Assembly (NCBI RefSeq): GCF_003590095.1
Contig: NC_039500.1
Location: 3,782,001-3,846,000 of the forward strand
Source of the DNA: Trichoplusia ni
Taxonomy: Eukaryota; Arthropoda; Insecta; Lepidoptera; Noctuidae
DNA length: 64,000 bases
Direction of reading: 5' to 3'
Of the stretch, positions 48,301 to 56,226 are shown in pieces (the first letter of the stretch is position 1; every line of letters starts with the position of its first letter). The position numbers were made by a program, and so were the translations under genes. The notes beneath the pieces are model-generated. The model did not search any database, had not been told where the DNA came from, and worked only from the letters and a program-made list of their open reading frames with translations.

Positions 48301-51300
48301 ACACACACAACTTCTAGCTTATGTTTATATTCAATTTTTACCTGTAACTAGTTGTTTCCCGCGGTTTCACCCGCGTAATACCCGATCTCGTGGTTATGTT
48401 ACATCTTTTTTTTTGTTCTCACCGTTTAAACCTTCCCTGGACTGCTACGAATATTTCAGGACTAAAATAAGCCAAATATTTTCAGCCGTTCTCGAGTTTT
48501 AGCGAGACAACGAACAGCGATTCATTTTTATATATAAGAGAGATGTAATCTATTAAAGCCTTGACGCAAAAAGAGGGGTCTTGTCTTGAAATAAAGGTTA
48601 ATTATGTGCAAATATTCTTAGAGGTGTTTGATAAATGTCGTTTGAGTTTTAAGAGTTTTTGGTGGTAAAACTAGGAAAAAATAACCAAACGTCTGCAAAT
48701 ATAAGCGAAGTTTGGACTCAAATGAAACCGCACTGAATTAGAATCTTGTTTACTCAAGAAAGAGGATTCGGTTGATGAGGAAGTAATAGTGATGGGTATC
48801 CCGGAAAACAGGAACCACCGCACTCTGTAAACTGAAGTCCACGCGGACGGAGAAGCGGGCAACTGCAAGTTAATGAAGTGTAGAGTGCATGTAAGTAATG
48901 ACCCTGTAAATACCCCATTGTTTGTTACCCAGACGATACGTGACTACGTGTTGGTGTCGTTCTTCAACGACGTGCTGGCGTACGTGTCACGTCAGTACGT
49001 CACGCGCGAGCCGCTTGAGGACCTGACGCAGGCCTTCCATCATGGACAGATCGTAAGAACAATAATAACATAAACCATTCATCAAAAAGTAATATAAAAT
49101 GGGTTTTATTTCATCAACCTAGCCTCTTCCCTATTTTGGGGTCGTCTTCCAGTCTAACCGAATGCAGCCAAGTACCAGTGTTTTACAAGGAGCGCCTGCC
49201 TATCTGACCTTCTCAACCCAGTTACCTGGGCAACACGATACCACTTCGTTAGACTGGTTGTAAGACTTCCTAGCTTCTGACCACCCGTAATGATTGACAA
49301 AGATGTACTAATAACAGGCGACCGATTTTGACCATTATGTGTTGACAGGTAAAGTGCACGATCTTGAAAGTGGACGTGGAAGCTAAGAAGATGGTCGGCA
49401 GCCTCACAACGGCCCCATTCTGGCCGAACGCGGTAAGTTATACATCATCATCATCATCAGCCCCTTTCCGCCCACTGCTGGACGTGGGCTCTCTCATAAG
49501 TATAAAAAACTGAAAATTTCCGTTGCATAAAAATATAATGTATTTTTCTGTTCATTTAGAAATTATCAAACAAAAATAAGTCAAAACAAAAAGATCACGT
49601 GGCCAACAAGAAACCCAAAACTAAAGATGCTAAAGAAGATAACGTCCAGGACAAAGACCAAGAGACAAATACAGAAGAGTCCGGCGCAGAACTTGAGAAC
49701 AGCAAGAAAAATAAACGAAAAAATAAAACAGTAGCCGAGGAACAAGAAGAACCAGCTAGCAAGAAGAAAAAGAAAAACAAACAAGTTACAGAAAATACAG
49801 AAGATGAAAAAGATACACAAGAAGAAACACAGACAAAAGATAAAAAGAAAAAGAAGGACAAACAAGTTAACCAAGATTCAGGAAACGAAAATGTTTCTAC
49901 AGCAGAAGAAACTCAGGAAGACAATCAATCAAGAGACGAAGCGCAGTCATCTGAGAGTGACGCCATCAACACTGACGTCATCCGAGCTCGCATCGAGCGT
50001 CACGCCGAGCGGAACGCGGCCCTGCTGGACAACACTAACTGTAGTGATGTGCCGAGCTGCAGGCGACGAGTGGCCATGCTGGTGAATGCCGTCAACGTCG
50101 CTAAACACCGCCTTAAGAAAATCGACTATAAAATAAACCGGCTCCAAGTTCTGGGCCTAGACGCCACTAACATACACCTCCATACCGCCTTGTTCGCGGA
50201 AAAGGTTGTCTTACAAGAGAAAGTCAGCAAGTTTCTAGATGCTCTGGCAGTTCTTCAGCAGAAACTGAAGGAACTGGAGCATAAGAAAAAAAAGGAAAAA
50301 AAAGTTAACAGCGATGAAGATAAAACTGTTAAAACTAAGGCAATTAAGAAGGAAGATAAGAAAGTCGTTAATGTTAATGAAAAGTCGAAAGATTCTGTAA
50401 AAGATAGTAAGTTGGAGGTGAAGGTGGTGGAGAGTCTGGAGCCGGGGTTGGAGATGCCCAGCGCTAAGGAGTTCTGGTCGGCGAGCGGCGGGGGCCTGCC
50501 CGCGGCAGAGGCCGCCGACACCAGCAGCAGCGACGACGAGGTCAGTAGCGCGACGTGCCATGCACGCGGAGACAGCTAGAAATATGTAGGAGTATGAAAA
50601 TACAAGGTCTTTAGTCAAGTTTGATCTTATTTTAAACACGATAGAATAGAACTATTTTCTCTTTGTTTTCGAATTAATCAAGCATTGGAAATGATGGATG
50701 TACTGAACAATGTTTAGTTCTTCCATAGCTGTCGTACAATGAAAAATGGTATGTGAAGACTAAAATGCTTTTCAGTTTGTCTATTGATTTCCCGCAACAA
50801 GTTTTATATTCCCATTCATGGAAATGGTATACCCTCTTCCTGTTCTAAACCATTTCATTTTATTACATAAACTTAATTTTTAGGAAGAAAATCAACCAAA
50901 AAAGAAGCGTAAAAAGCTATCAGTAGCCGAGAAGGTGGCTAAAGCAAGAGAAGAGGAAGAGAGACTGCGGGAGTTGGAGCGCAGAGCGATAGAGAGTGAG
51001 TCACAGCCGCGCTCCAGCGAGCAGTTCGAGCGCGCGCTGCTGGCCAGCCCCAACTGCAGCCAGCTGTGGATCGCGTACATGGCCTTCCATCTGCAGGTAC
51101 ATACTTTTGCTTCCCCTTAGGGCATTACACCCCAGATAAGCCCTAACAAGGTCCCTACTTAGTACCTCATACCGTCAGCATATATGCAGGTATAACAAAC
51201 TCTCATAGAAAGTATACTCAAAAGCCTGTCCTATGCTTACTGTAAATGAAATATTAGATGCCTTCCGCAAAAATACATCAAAATAGAATTACTTCAAATT

Positions 51301-54178
51301 TCTAAACATCATGTCCATCATGGATACACACACCTACTTCCATTATTTTTTTAATTTCGAATAGCTATGAATTTGAATTGGTATTTTTAATTAATTCACT
51401 TTGCAGGCGACAGATATTGAAAAGGCCCGCAACGTCGCCAGGAAGGCGCTCAGCACCATTTCTTTCAAAGAGGAGCAGGAGAGGCTCAATGTGTGGGTCA
51501 CGCTCATCAATCTGGAGACCAGGTTTGGAACCAAAGTAAGTAAAAATCGGTGATTCTAGAAATAGCTCTCCATAGGGCAGAAATTACGGACGAGACGTGT
51601 TGGCAGCTCGTTTTTTTACTGTGATTTTTTTATGTTTGTTATTTCGCTGTTAATATTGCCTCCGCTGGGATATAAAACTGAATTTTAACAACGCTAAAAA
51701 TCGAGAATGCCTCATACGAAAAAAAAAATGTTTTCATTTCAAATAGGCTTTTTTCCAGACACTTTTATTCTTCTAATAACGCAGTTCCATAATGTCATTC
51801 CCATGGAGAAGAACCGGCAAGAAACTATAAGTTAGTTGCGTAAATCTTTAAATTCAACAATCATTTTGTAAATCCAGGAGTCCCAGCAGAAGACATTGGA
51901 AGAAGCTCTTCAGATGAACGACCCATACACGATCCACTGCAAGCTGCTGGACATCTACGTGGAGTGCGGGAAGGCGCAGGAGCTGGCGGCGCTGGTGGAG
52001 CTGATGCTGCGCAAGCATCGGCGGCCCGGAGTGCATGTGCGGGCCGGGGCCGCCTGCTACCGCCTGGGGCTGCTCGACAAGGCGCGACAGGTACGCCGGG
52101 GACACGAGCAACAGACAAAATGTTCTAAACTACAAAAACAGCTACGGAACAATGAGACCCTAGACTTACCTGTTTCTTAACCGACAGTATTATGTTAACC
52201 TTTTCTTCCGGATGGGAATTTATCAAATGACTTCACCTGCTTTGGGTTGAGAAGAGGCAGGCATCACCTCTAATAACCCTCTGACCTTGCTGACGTCTCT
52301 TTGAGGTGCCGTCCGTGAGGGGGTGGTCCTGATCGCGCGGTGAGCTACCGAACACTCGCCATCCAAGCCCAAGCATTATGTGAACTCTCCACAAATGTAT
52401 TTATTTTCTATCTTTCGTGTCGAGTATTCCAATCACAATACATCTGAATAAAAACTACTTACGTTTTAAAATCCTTTTTGTGCAGGTGATGCAGAAAGCG
52501 ATCGCCGTCCTCGATAAGAAAGAACGTAAGTTGTCTTTACTTCTCATAATAAATGGTCAACTTGTAATTTCATTGTAATTTAAGGCAAATTAATTTCAAA
52601 CATCTAAGATCCTACTTGAAGTTTGTATTTAATTTCATCTGACCTTTTATCCGTGAGCAAACCTTGTTTAATTTGCCCAAATTCTCGGTTTCTGAGCTGA
52701 AATATGAAAGTACATTGTATGACTGCGTAATAAGCTGGTCTAACAGATGGTAGACGGCTAAAGGAGTTCTACTATAAAACGAAACCGCCTCTTTAGCAGG
52801 ACCTCTTTACTTTCGAATTGACGTATACGTTAGTCCCAAGAAAAGGAAGTAAGGTAAGCGAGTAGTCGTGTGACCGGTGTTGTGGTCCCCAGACGTGGAC
52901 ACGCTGGTGCAGTTCGCGCTGCTGGAGCGGGACGCGGGGCAGCGCGAGCGCGCGGAGGCGCTGTTCGAGCAGCTGCTGGGCGTGTACCCGCGCCGCAGCG
53001 ACGTGGCCGCCGCCTACATGCATCTGCTGCACAAGGCCGGCGACACAAACAGGCTGCGGTAACTTATTGTTAAGACGGGCGAATCCTCATGGACACCCAC
53101 TCGTGCTGCTGGGGAGTTTGTTGCACCGTTTCTTCTCTCACAGCAAAAGCACTTAGGAAGCGTGATGGGTGGTCGAAACTGGGTGCTGTCTAATGTAATC
53201 TGACCTTCAAAAAGTGCTACTTAGTAGCCTAATTTGAATTAATAATAAATAAATGCGGACAACATCACATACATTGTTCTGAACCCAAAGTAAGTTGCTG
53301 AAGCACTTGTGTTATGGAATTCAGATACAACGAAGGTACCACAATGAATTAATGAATCATTAATGAATTTTGATTTTGATTAACTCCCTCGGGGAACTAC
53401 ATGGGTAGTGTCAGTCTCTTACTGACTAAACCTGAACCGCCGTGCTACGTCATCCGCGTTTTTGTGTCGGGGTATGGCAATGCGTTGCAATCTTTCATAC
53501 ACCAGGTGACTTACCCTGACTCCTTAACAGGAAGTCGTGGGTTCGACTCCCACCCAGGACTCATGTTTATGTGATAAGCACGATCATTTGTTGTGTCTGG
53601 GTGTGATTTATCTATATTATATATGTATTTAAAAATAAATAAGTATGTTTATCAGTTGACTAGTACTCATAATACAAGCTTTCCTTTGTTGTATGAAAGT
53701 AGTAGAATATTATTATTATTATTTCAAAATGTCGACGTAAGCCAACATGGCTTGTTATGTTTAATATAAACTTTTTCAAGAATATTGTTCTCTTTATGTA
53801 TCCTGGTAATTATAATAACACACGGCCATTATGTATCACAATTTTTGCATTAGTTAACATGTTTGAAACATGAGACAATGATGATAAAAATCTTGTAATA
53901 GGTTGAGGTTTCAGAATTACTGTGGCTGATAATATTAAATATCTGAGTCTCATATCACAAGTATACTTACTATTCTATATTTTACTTGATAAGTGTTAAG
54001 ACCATCATCTTTTCGCAGGCAAGTTATGGAACGGCTGACGTCACAGCAGTTGCCAGCGCGAACCATGAAGATCCTGTACAAGAAGTGGTTGGAAGTGGAA
54101 GAGAGGATCGGAGACCAGGCCCAGATCGACAGCATCCGGCAGCGCGCGCTGCAGTACGTCGAAAAGGCGAAGTTCTAA
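33314..54178 (+). CDS. PDCD11: rRNA biogenesis protein Rrp5 / PDCD11
   Basis: Nucleolar S1-repeat and HAT-repeat protein needed for both 18S and ITS1 processing in the small and large subunit precursors. Exons in consistent phase: 33314-33388, 33473-33616, 33899-34054, 34332-34479, 35057-35176, 35570-35730, 36428-36535, 37238-37375, 37642-37774, 38550-38738, 47650-47735, 48147-48296, 48933-49052, 49349-49432, 49560-50540, 50884-51096, 51407-51535, 51878-52090, 52486-52525, 52893-53058, 54019-54178, giving about 1237 aa. The N-terminus MADTEEYFPRGGKKPT is family-typical. Residues about 60-600 hold degenerate S1 repeats (for example GLLILGRVKDIFDTKLVISL). Exon 15 is a 327-residue Lys/Glu-rich linker. 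Residues about 960-1237 are HAT repeats (SPNCSQLWIAYMAFHLQ, LNVWVTLINLETRFGTK). It is shorter than human (about 1870) and fly proteins, so fewer S1 repeats or an overlooked phase-0 exon. Intron 10 hosts the Gypsy element, and intron 11 has a GC donor. Confidence 0.93.
35815..35985. repeat. Interspersed repeat fragment in PDCD11 intron 6
   Basis: Segments such as tactgagactccgctgtctg, catgaaccttgataagtaga and tcacagatgatgaattatta are a pattern I recall as a common lepidopteran intronic repeat. No coding content. Confidence 0.35.
36150..36346 (-). mobile_element. tRNA-derived SINE
   Basis: Minus-strand copy, A-rich end on the left (plus-strand tttttttttaaacgactcccgc). The head contains a near-consensus B box (gcgggttcgatccccgcg) and ends in ggatagccgg. 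It lies in PDCD11 intron 6. It creates the spurious ORFs seen on the plus strand here. Confidence 0.75.
37035..37172 (-). mobile_element. tRNA-derived SINE, degraded copy
   Basis: Plus-strand catttgcacaaagacagtc, cgtggatcacacaaacgcca and gtcgggattgaacctgcgac match the SINE body and B-box region in inverted orientation. It ends about 65 bp before PDCD11 exon 8. Confidence 0.55.
38265..38475 (+). mobile_element. tRNA-derived SINE, well-preserved copy
   Basis: Begins acggatagccgagtggttga (A box), with B box gggttcggtccccgcg, followed by a body (gtgatccacaaatgcttgtt, ctgagtctgggtgtctttgt) and ending ccttagtgcgggagtcgttttt. The head resembles class II (Ser/Leu-like) tRNA but lacks a foldable full tRNA. 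It lies in PDCD11 intron 9, about 75 bp before exon 10. Confidence 0.8.
38909..40280 (-). repeat. 3' LTR of the Gypsy element
   Basis: 1372 bp and bounded by the inverted TGTAAC/GTTACA ends. It is the 3' LTR because gag-pol reads leftward. A minus-strand AATAAA (38971-38976) lies about 62 bp from its outer end. A short (TTGAAC)n-like tandem tract lies near 39310-39340. ORFs inside it (for example 40001-40207) recur in the other LTR and are not genes. Confidence 0.95.
40281..40296 (-). other. Polypurine tract of the Gypsy element
   Basis: On the minus strand the bases aaagaggggggtac immediately precede the 3' LTR, the expected site for plus-strand DNA priming. Confidence 0.8.
40297..41089. 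other. Gypsy 3' untranslated region between pol and 3' LTR
   Basis: About 790 bp of AT-rich sequence with short repeats (gtatag, aatagtaaatagaagg). No env-like ORF is present on either strand. Confidence 0.6.
41090..44323 (-). CDS. pol: Gypsy Pol polyprotein (PR-RT-RNase H-IN)
   Basis: Retrotransposon replication polyprotein. The Met-started frame from 44098 has 1002 codons, but the same frame is open back to about 44323, overlapping the gag end, and the protease active site DTGSAVTI lies upstream of that Met, so the true protein is made by frameshift from gag. In Met-based numbering, reverse transcriptase spans about 185-360 (SLDLSKSFWQI, FGLTNAPA, VFIDDI with the FIDD catalytic variant). 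RNase H spans about 445-560 (HTDASDYGIGAVL, TDHSALKWF). Integrase follows, with an HHCC zinc region (GHLGIFKTF...CDTCIAHK) and D,D,E residues in SIDLVGP, LDNGKQF and VERYNKT. No stop or frameshift breaks it. Confidence 0.95.
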   Translation of the reverse strand, partial: SKKLSIKGCSKGNNSTNFDKTDWDNWLSTISKFFSCYTVSTIHNNNIDFTRPYVSVRVKGKTITGLLDTGSAVTIMGNDAHKSFLASTTTWNISQPLTFAAAGGQKLASIGFITLPFTFEKQTHNLDVHIIPEVKNSLILGMDFWRKFGLFPSYLNSILFLNPSEAQLAELASERSEYLQSYVHLSEDQKVTADNIISQFREISYEERGLGRTALITHSIDTGNAAPIRQRYYRMSPEKQRILVEQLDEMLKDDVVEPAESPWSSPVLLTPKKNGELRFCLDSRKLNAVTKKDAYNLPYISEILDNLRDAKYLSSLDLSKSFWQILIKQEDRCKTAFYIPSRGTYQFKSMPFGLTNAPATQQRLVDALFYGPEFEHRVFVFIDDIIIVSSSFEQHISLLLLVLNKLKTANLTINLKKSQFFRDKLKYLGYIVDANGLHADPEKVEAIKNYPTPTNRKEVRRFLGAASWYRRFIPNFSSLASPLNKLTSQSKKAPPFLWSTEAHIAFTKLKDCLVSASVLSCPDYSQPFQIHTDASDYGIGAVLTQDIKGEERLIAYMSKSLSKQERNYSATEREALAVLLAVEHWRCYVENGQKLTVFTDHSALKWFLKLNNPTGRLARWGVRLSAYNLEIKHRRGSENVVPDFLSRSTPVSAIDSDHSTNNAIPKTSDSWYLSVYNGCLNSPTSFLDYQVSENKLFRFKKSLNPLTKEFEWKEVVPLEDRTNIIIKNHAEPICGHLGIFKTFKRLSLKYYWPGMYADVVKAVTSCDTCIAHKHQNHATLGHMGKPKSCYRPFQMLSIDLVGPLPVTKKQNSYIFVVTCCFSKYCLLFPIKRANADIISRILEDNVFLVHGIPFTIILDNGKQFVSATLKNLIAKYNIPNLHFTPKYSPHINTVERYNKTIMTALSTFINNDQRTWDLIIPKIQFAINSSVNEVTGFTPSFLVYGRELVSCGTHYRDCKFDSDIIFEPRDSYAENLGYLATIFNKVQGALLQAHTRNCQSFNLRRKPAEYNLGDIVWKRTFYQSDKDKYFNKKLAPKFIKCKVVNKKSPLVYELADMSGKSIGEWHIKDLKQINYKE
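44311..45768 (-). CDS. gag: Gypsy Gag polyprotein
   Basis: A 485-residue capsid/nucleocapsid precursor. The central part holds the retrotransposon gag segment (FTDDALHWYRCIKN, WDEIVVLLKQDFSQ), and an Asn-rich linker precedes a C-terminal zinc-knuckle region. The first knuckle CPRCRSNSHSLGSC is a regular CX2CX4HX4C. The second, CFKCGKKGVKFPDC, keeps the spacing but has Val in place of His. The start may be an internal Met (the segment MSYPIKLLSLQKAELDYE at 45663) rather than the upstream hydrophobic extension, which would sit in the leader. The frame ends at TAA 44311-44313 directly after the slippery site. Confidence 0.92.
   Translation of the reverse strand: MHLFLCCPIFFNFVVTVYRVLYVLQHTFRGVFFYKMSYPIKLLSLQKAELDYEVSVRGGTGGDSVSELRKQIVKLSLTLPSEDILESHLDPISDLKAVNESLLKSHNNLVSLKSKFDKNLFFRTETLLHHIYHRLNRINHSTSDVAETYKVCCTNFNSQYKEITSLKPKSQTTHIASPTQAVPELSNVIVTCERKIHSELSKLKYSGKTCVRAFIQKVDEFIVSRGIPQENIVSYLFEIFTDDALHWYRCIKNDTKTWDEIVVLLKQDFSQNDYDYRLLAEIRARTQGELENITIYISIMRGMFSRLSKSLSEEDQLEILLHNIRPCYASTLASSSDITDIRSLQKLCRNYENIQSRLKQFCEPPKVTPDTLAPEFAYTKYASSKNSSNNNFNNKFNKPNYSNNYNYNKPKTTFEPNKSFNNHIQVNEIGQESENMNKHRYCPRCRSNSHSLGSCKQPHFVICFKCGKKGVKFPDCPNCQTDQKN
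44314..44320 (-). promoter_or_regulatory. -1 ribosomal frameshift site A AAA AAC (gag to pol)
   Basis: Read on the minus strand, the last gag codons are CAA AAA AAC TAA. A AAA AAC is a canonical X XXY YYZ slippery heptamer, in the gag phase and immediately before the stop. A -1 slip continues AAA AAA CTA AGT into the open pol frame. A downstream stimulatory structure was not evident by eye. Confidence 0.85.
45958..45975 (-). other. Primer-binding site of the Gypsy element
   Basis: One base after the 5' LTR, the minus strand reads TGGCGCCCAGGAAGG, starting with the TGG that pairs with a tRNA CCA end. The tRNA identity was not established. Sequence from 45769 to here is the gag leader and non-coding. 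Confidence 0.8.
45976..47347 (-). repeat. 5' LTR of the Gypsy element
   Basis: 1372 bp, the same length and apparently the same sequence as the 38909 copy. On the minus strand a TATAAAA (47267-47273) lies about 75 bp inside its start, a candidate promoter for the element. Confidence 0.95.
47267..47273 (-). promoter_or_regulatory. Candidate TATA box in the 5' LTR
   Basis: Minus-strand ctataaaacac followed by mixed sequence. Its location 75 bp into the LTR would imply an unusually short U3. Position-based inference. Confidence 0.4.
47736..47741 (+). promoter_or_regulatory. Non-canonical GC splice donor (PDCD11 intron 11)
   Basis: The exon ends ...AAATTCAAG and the intron begins GCAAGT, the strong GC-AG consensus AAG|GCAAGT. 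The join to the exon at 48147 (V-G-Q-E-V) is in frame and continues the S1-domain sequence. The nearest GT donor (gttttag, 4 bases later) would break the frame. Confidence 0.8.
48348..48543 (-). mobile_element. Non-autonomous Helitron, second subfamily
   Basis: On the minus strand it begins TCTCTCTTATATATAAAAAT and ends CGCGGGAAACAACTAG, between A and T. The CTAG end and the cgcgggaaaca motif resemble other copies but the interior (gttcgttgtctcgctaaaac) differs. It lies in PDCD11 intron 12. Confidence 0.65.
49115..49275 (+). repeat. Interspersed repeat (accagtgttttacaaggagc family)
   Basis: The best-preserved copy of the 9870 and 14965 repeats, with aagtaccagtgttttacaag and gagcgcctgcctatctgacc. 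It lies in PDCD11 intron 13, about 75 bp before exon 14. Confidence 0.5.
49443..49500 (-). repeat. RTE-type tail fragment with (CAT)n
   Basis: catcatcatcatcatcag followed by cgcccactgctggacgtggg is the inverted end of an RTE-type ORF and its GAT tail. It lies between PDCD11 exons 14 and 15. Confidence 0.5.
53515..53690 (+). mobile_element. Second SINE-like family
   Basis: A B-box-like gtgggttcgactcccaccca is followed by a body (gatcatttgttgtgtctggg) and a tail aataaataagtatgtttatc...cataatacaagc shared with 10855-10945. It lies in the last intron of PDCD11. Confidence 0.5.
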
Positions 54179-55574
54179 CTGGAGATACACAACGTGAACA
54201 GAAGCTCCCCATCACCGAGTAACTTCATACAATTGTGAACGTGCAATAATATTAACTGTAATTGACAGAACGTGATGTCATTCCCATGCTTATAGTAACG
54301 TTTACACTTGTAGGAGTGACACTTCAAGATACCAACCGTCTATTCCAGGGTAGGCGAACCTTTATGCATCAACGTGCCACTTTTTCTAAAAAAAAAGTTT
54401 AATGGGGTCATTCGCGTGCCATCAAATAATTTTGACTTTCTGATTATTTGGAAAATAATAATTATAAATACTATCAAATTGATCGTCTTAAAATACCTAA
54501 TTCTGCGACGTGCCATTGGCAAAATATTGACAAAATATAGTCTACCCTGGTCTATTCCATACTTTACTACCTTCAGGACTTCCATAAGAGGTCAAATTTT
54601 ACTACATACACTAATGTAGAGTTTGTTAGTAAATCCATTTGTAATCATACACTTTTCGTCTGTAGCTGATGATAATAAACAAATTTCCTCTCTAAATGTG
54701 AAAATTAAACATTTTGTAGACATCCCATTTTTTTTACCTACGTAAGGTTGGAAATAAATACTTAGCAAAGTTTAAAATATCATAATAATGGCTATACCTA
54801 TATTGTAAAGGTACTTTAATAGTATTGTTTTAACAACAAAAATATAAAACCAACTTCAAATAAAAAAACTACATACTGATTTTTTTTTGAAACCAAACGA
54901 CAGCTTTTGCTCGTTAAATGAAGAAAGATTAAAAAATATATATCAAAGTAAAGAAAATACAGTCAAATCGAGAACCTCCTCCCTTTTGATGTTGGTTTAA
55001 AGGGTAAAACAAATATGGAATCTTAAACTTGGTCTTTTCAGACAAATATGAATGAAATGTATAGCAAAATCTAAATTTACGTTAAAGTAGCACTTTTTGA
55101 AGAAAAAAAGAAACAGATAGTACCCCATATGTCCCAGGCATCACCACTCCCTAAAGGCCTAACTATAACTGCTCCATAGTATGTTGTAAATAAATTTATT
55201 TCAGTAAAATAATTAATTTTGTAATTTATCGTATCTATTCGTACACTCATCGAAATTGTTTACCTTTTCTAAATACCTAAACAAATGTAGTTGAGTAGTT
55301 GACATTGCAATAGCGGAGGCCCGAATTAATTGAAGATTTATGACAAACGACTACCCTGTGAGGGATTTATTATGAGACGGACACAAACACGTCATACTTA
55401 AAACAGCAGGTCTTTTTGCGTCGGGTATTAAAAAAAAACTTGCATAAAAATGAAACAGATATTAATTTAATAAAACATACACGTGTATTTGTTCTACAGT
55501 TAACTTGTACATAAATTGGCCAATTGAAAAGAAACATAGTATAACCTCAGGTTAACAGTTTTCGTAGCTTGGTT
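54179..55574. other. Convergent intergenic region PDCD11 / 88-aa gene
   Basis: The PDCD11 3' UTR with a candidate AATAAA at 54674-54679 is followed by AT-rich sequence without ORFs. Both 3' ends should lie here. No repeat was identified with confidence. Confidence 0.4.
54674..54679 (+). promoter_or_regulatory. Candidate PDCD11 polyadenylation signal AATAAA
   Basis: Canonical hexamer in gataataaac, about 500 bp after the stop codon. Position-based inference. Confidence 0.4.
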
Positions 55575-56226
55575 CTATTTTTTTCTTCCACAAACCGCTT
55601 TCGGCTTTATCTCCGATGTTTTCTTCTTTGGAGCCCCCTCCATGCTCATACTTCTGAGCATCTTTGTTACTTCTTTTTCGGCCTTAGAAACACTTTTAGC
55701 TGAAATCAAGGTGACTGTTACATTAAGTAGCTGTAAGAATGGTAATGGGATATATTAGCTGCACGGATAGCCGAGTGGTTGAGGTCATCACGCCAAACCC
55801 ACTGTGAGCGACGTGTCGCGGGTTCAACTTTCATCCCCGCGTAAGACAAGCGTTTGTGTGATCCACAAATGCTTGTTCTGAGTCCGGGTGTCTTTGTGAA
55901 TGTGAGTTGTATGTTTGTAAACCCTCCGCGACACAAGGATTAAATTCCTTACTGCGGGAGTCGTTTTTTATAAAAAAAAAAACTTATGCTACATATTTTC
56001 CTGGATGGTACACAGTTACTGTCCGATGTTATAGTTGCTAACCATCGCTTATCGATATGTAAAATCTGAGAGAAATGTGTTTACCTGTTTTCTGATTGTT
56101 TTGATAGCTGGTCTCCTGGTAGTGCAGTTCCCGATATTGGATTGAGACATCCCGCAGGTGAACTTCGCTGCGCCCACTAGCCACCTTGCGCTCAGCAGCT
56201 GACGACCGACAGCGAGAGTTAGACAT
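55575..56226 (-). CDS. Uncharacterised basic 88-residue protein, two exons
   Basis: I do not recognise the protein. Exon 1 (56085-56226) starts MSNSRCRSSAAERKVASGRS and ends at a GTAAAC donor in phase 1. Exon 2 (55575-55699) begins after a TTTCAG acceptor and restores frame, adding AKSVSKAEKEVTKMLRSMSM and ending in a Lys-rich tail (VCGRKK). The product is short, basic and hydrophilic, without a signal peptide or zinc motif. The segment AEKEVTKMLRSMSM could form an amphipathic helix. The 385-bp intron is more than half SINE. The exon pair is supported by consistent phase and splice signals only. It converges with PDCD11. A longer gene with upstream exons is possible. Confidence 0.6.
55759..55980 (+). 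mobile_element. tRNA-derived SINE, well-preserved copy
   Basis: Starts gcacggatagccgagtggtt, with the insertion of two bases in the B-box area (gggttcaactttcatccccg), the body gtgatccacaaatgcttgtt, and ends gcgggagtcg with a short poly(T/A) tract. It lies in the intron of the 88-aa gene, antisense to it. Confidence 0.8.

Noticed and set aside
49581..50639. Minus-strand ORFs of 88-134 codons with Phe/Ser-rich or Leu-rich content
   Set aside because: They are reverse complements of the Lys/Glu-rich exon 15 of PDCD11, whose repetitive AAA/GAA codons keep other frames open.
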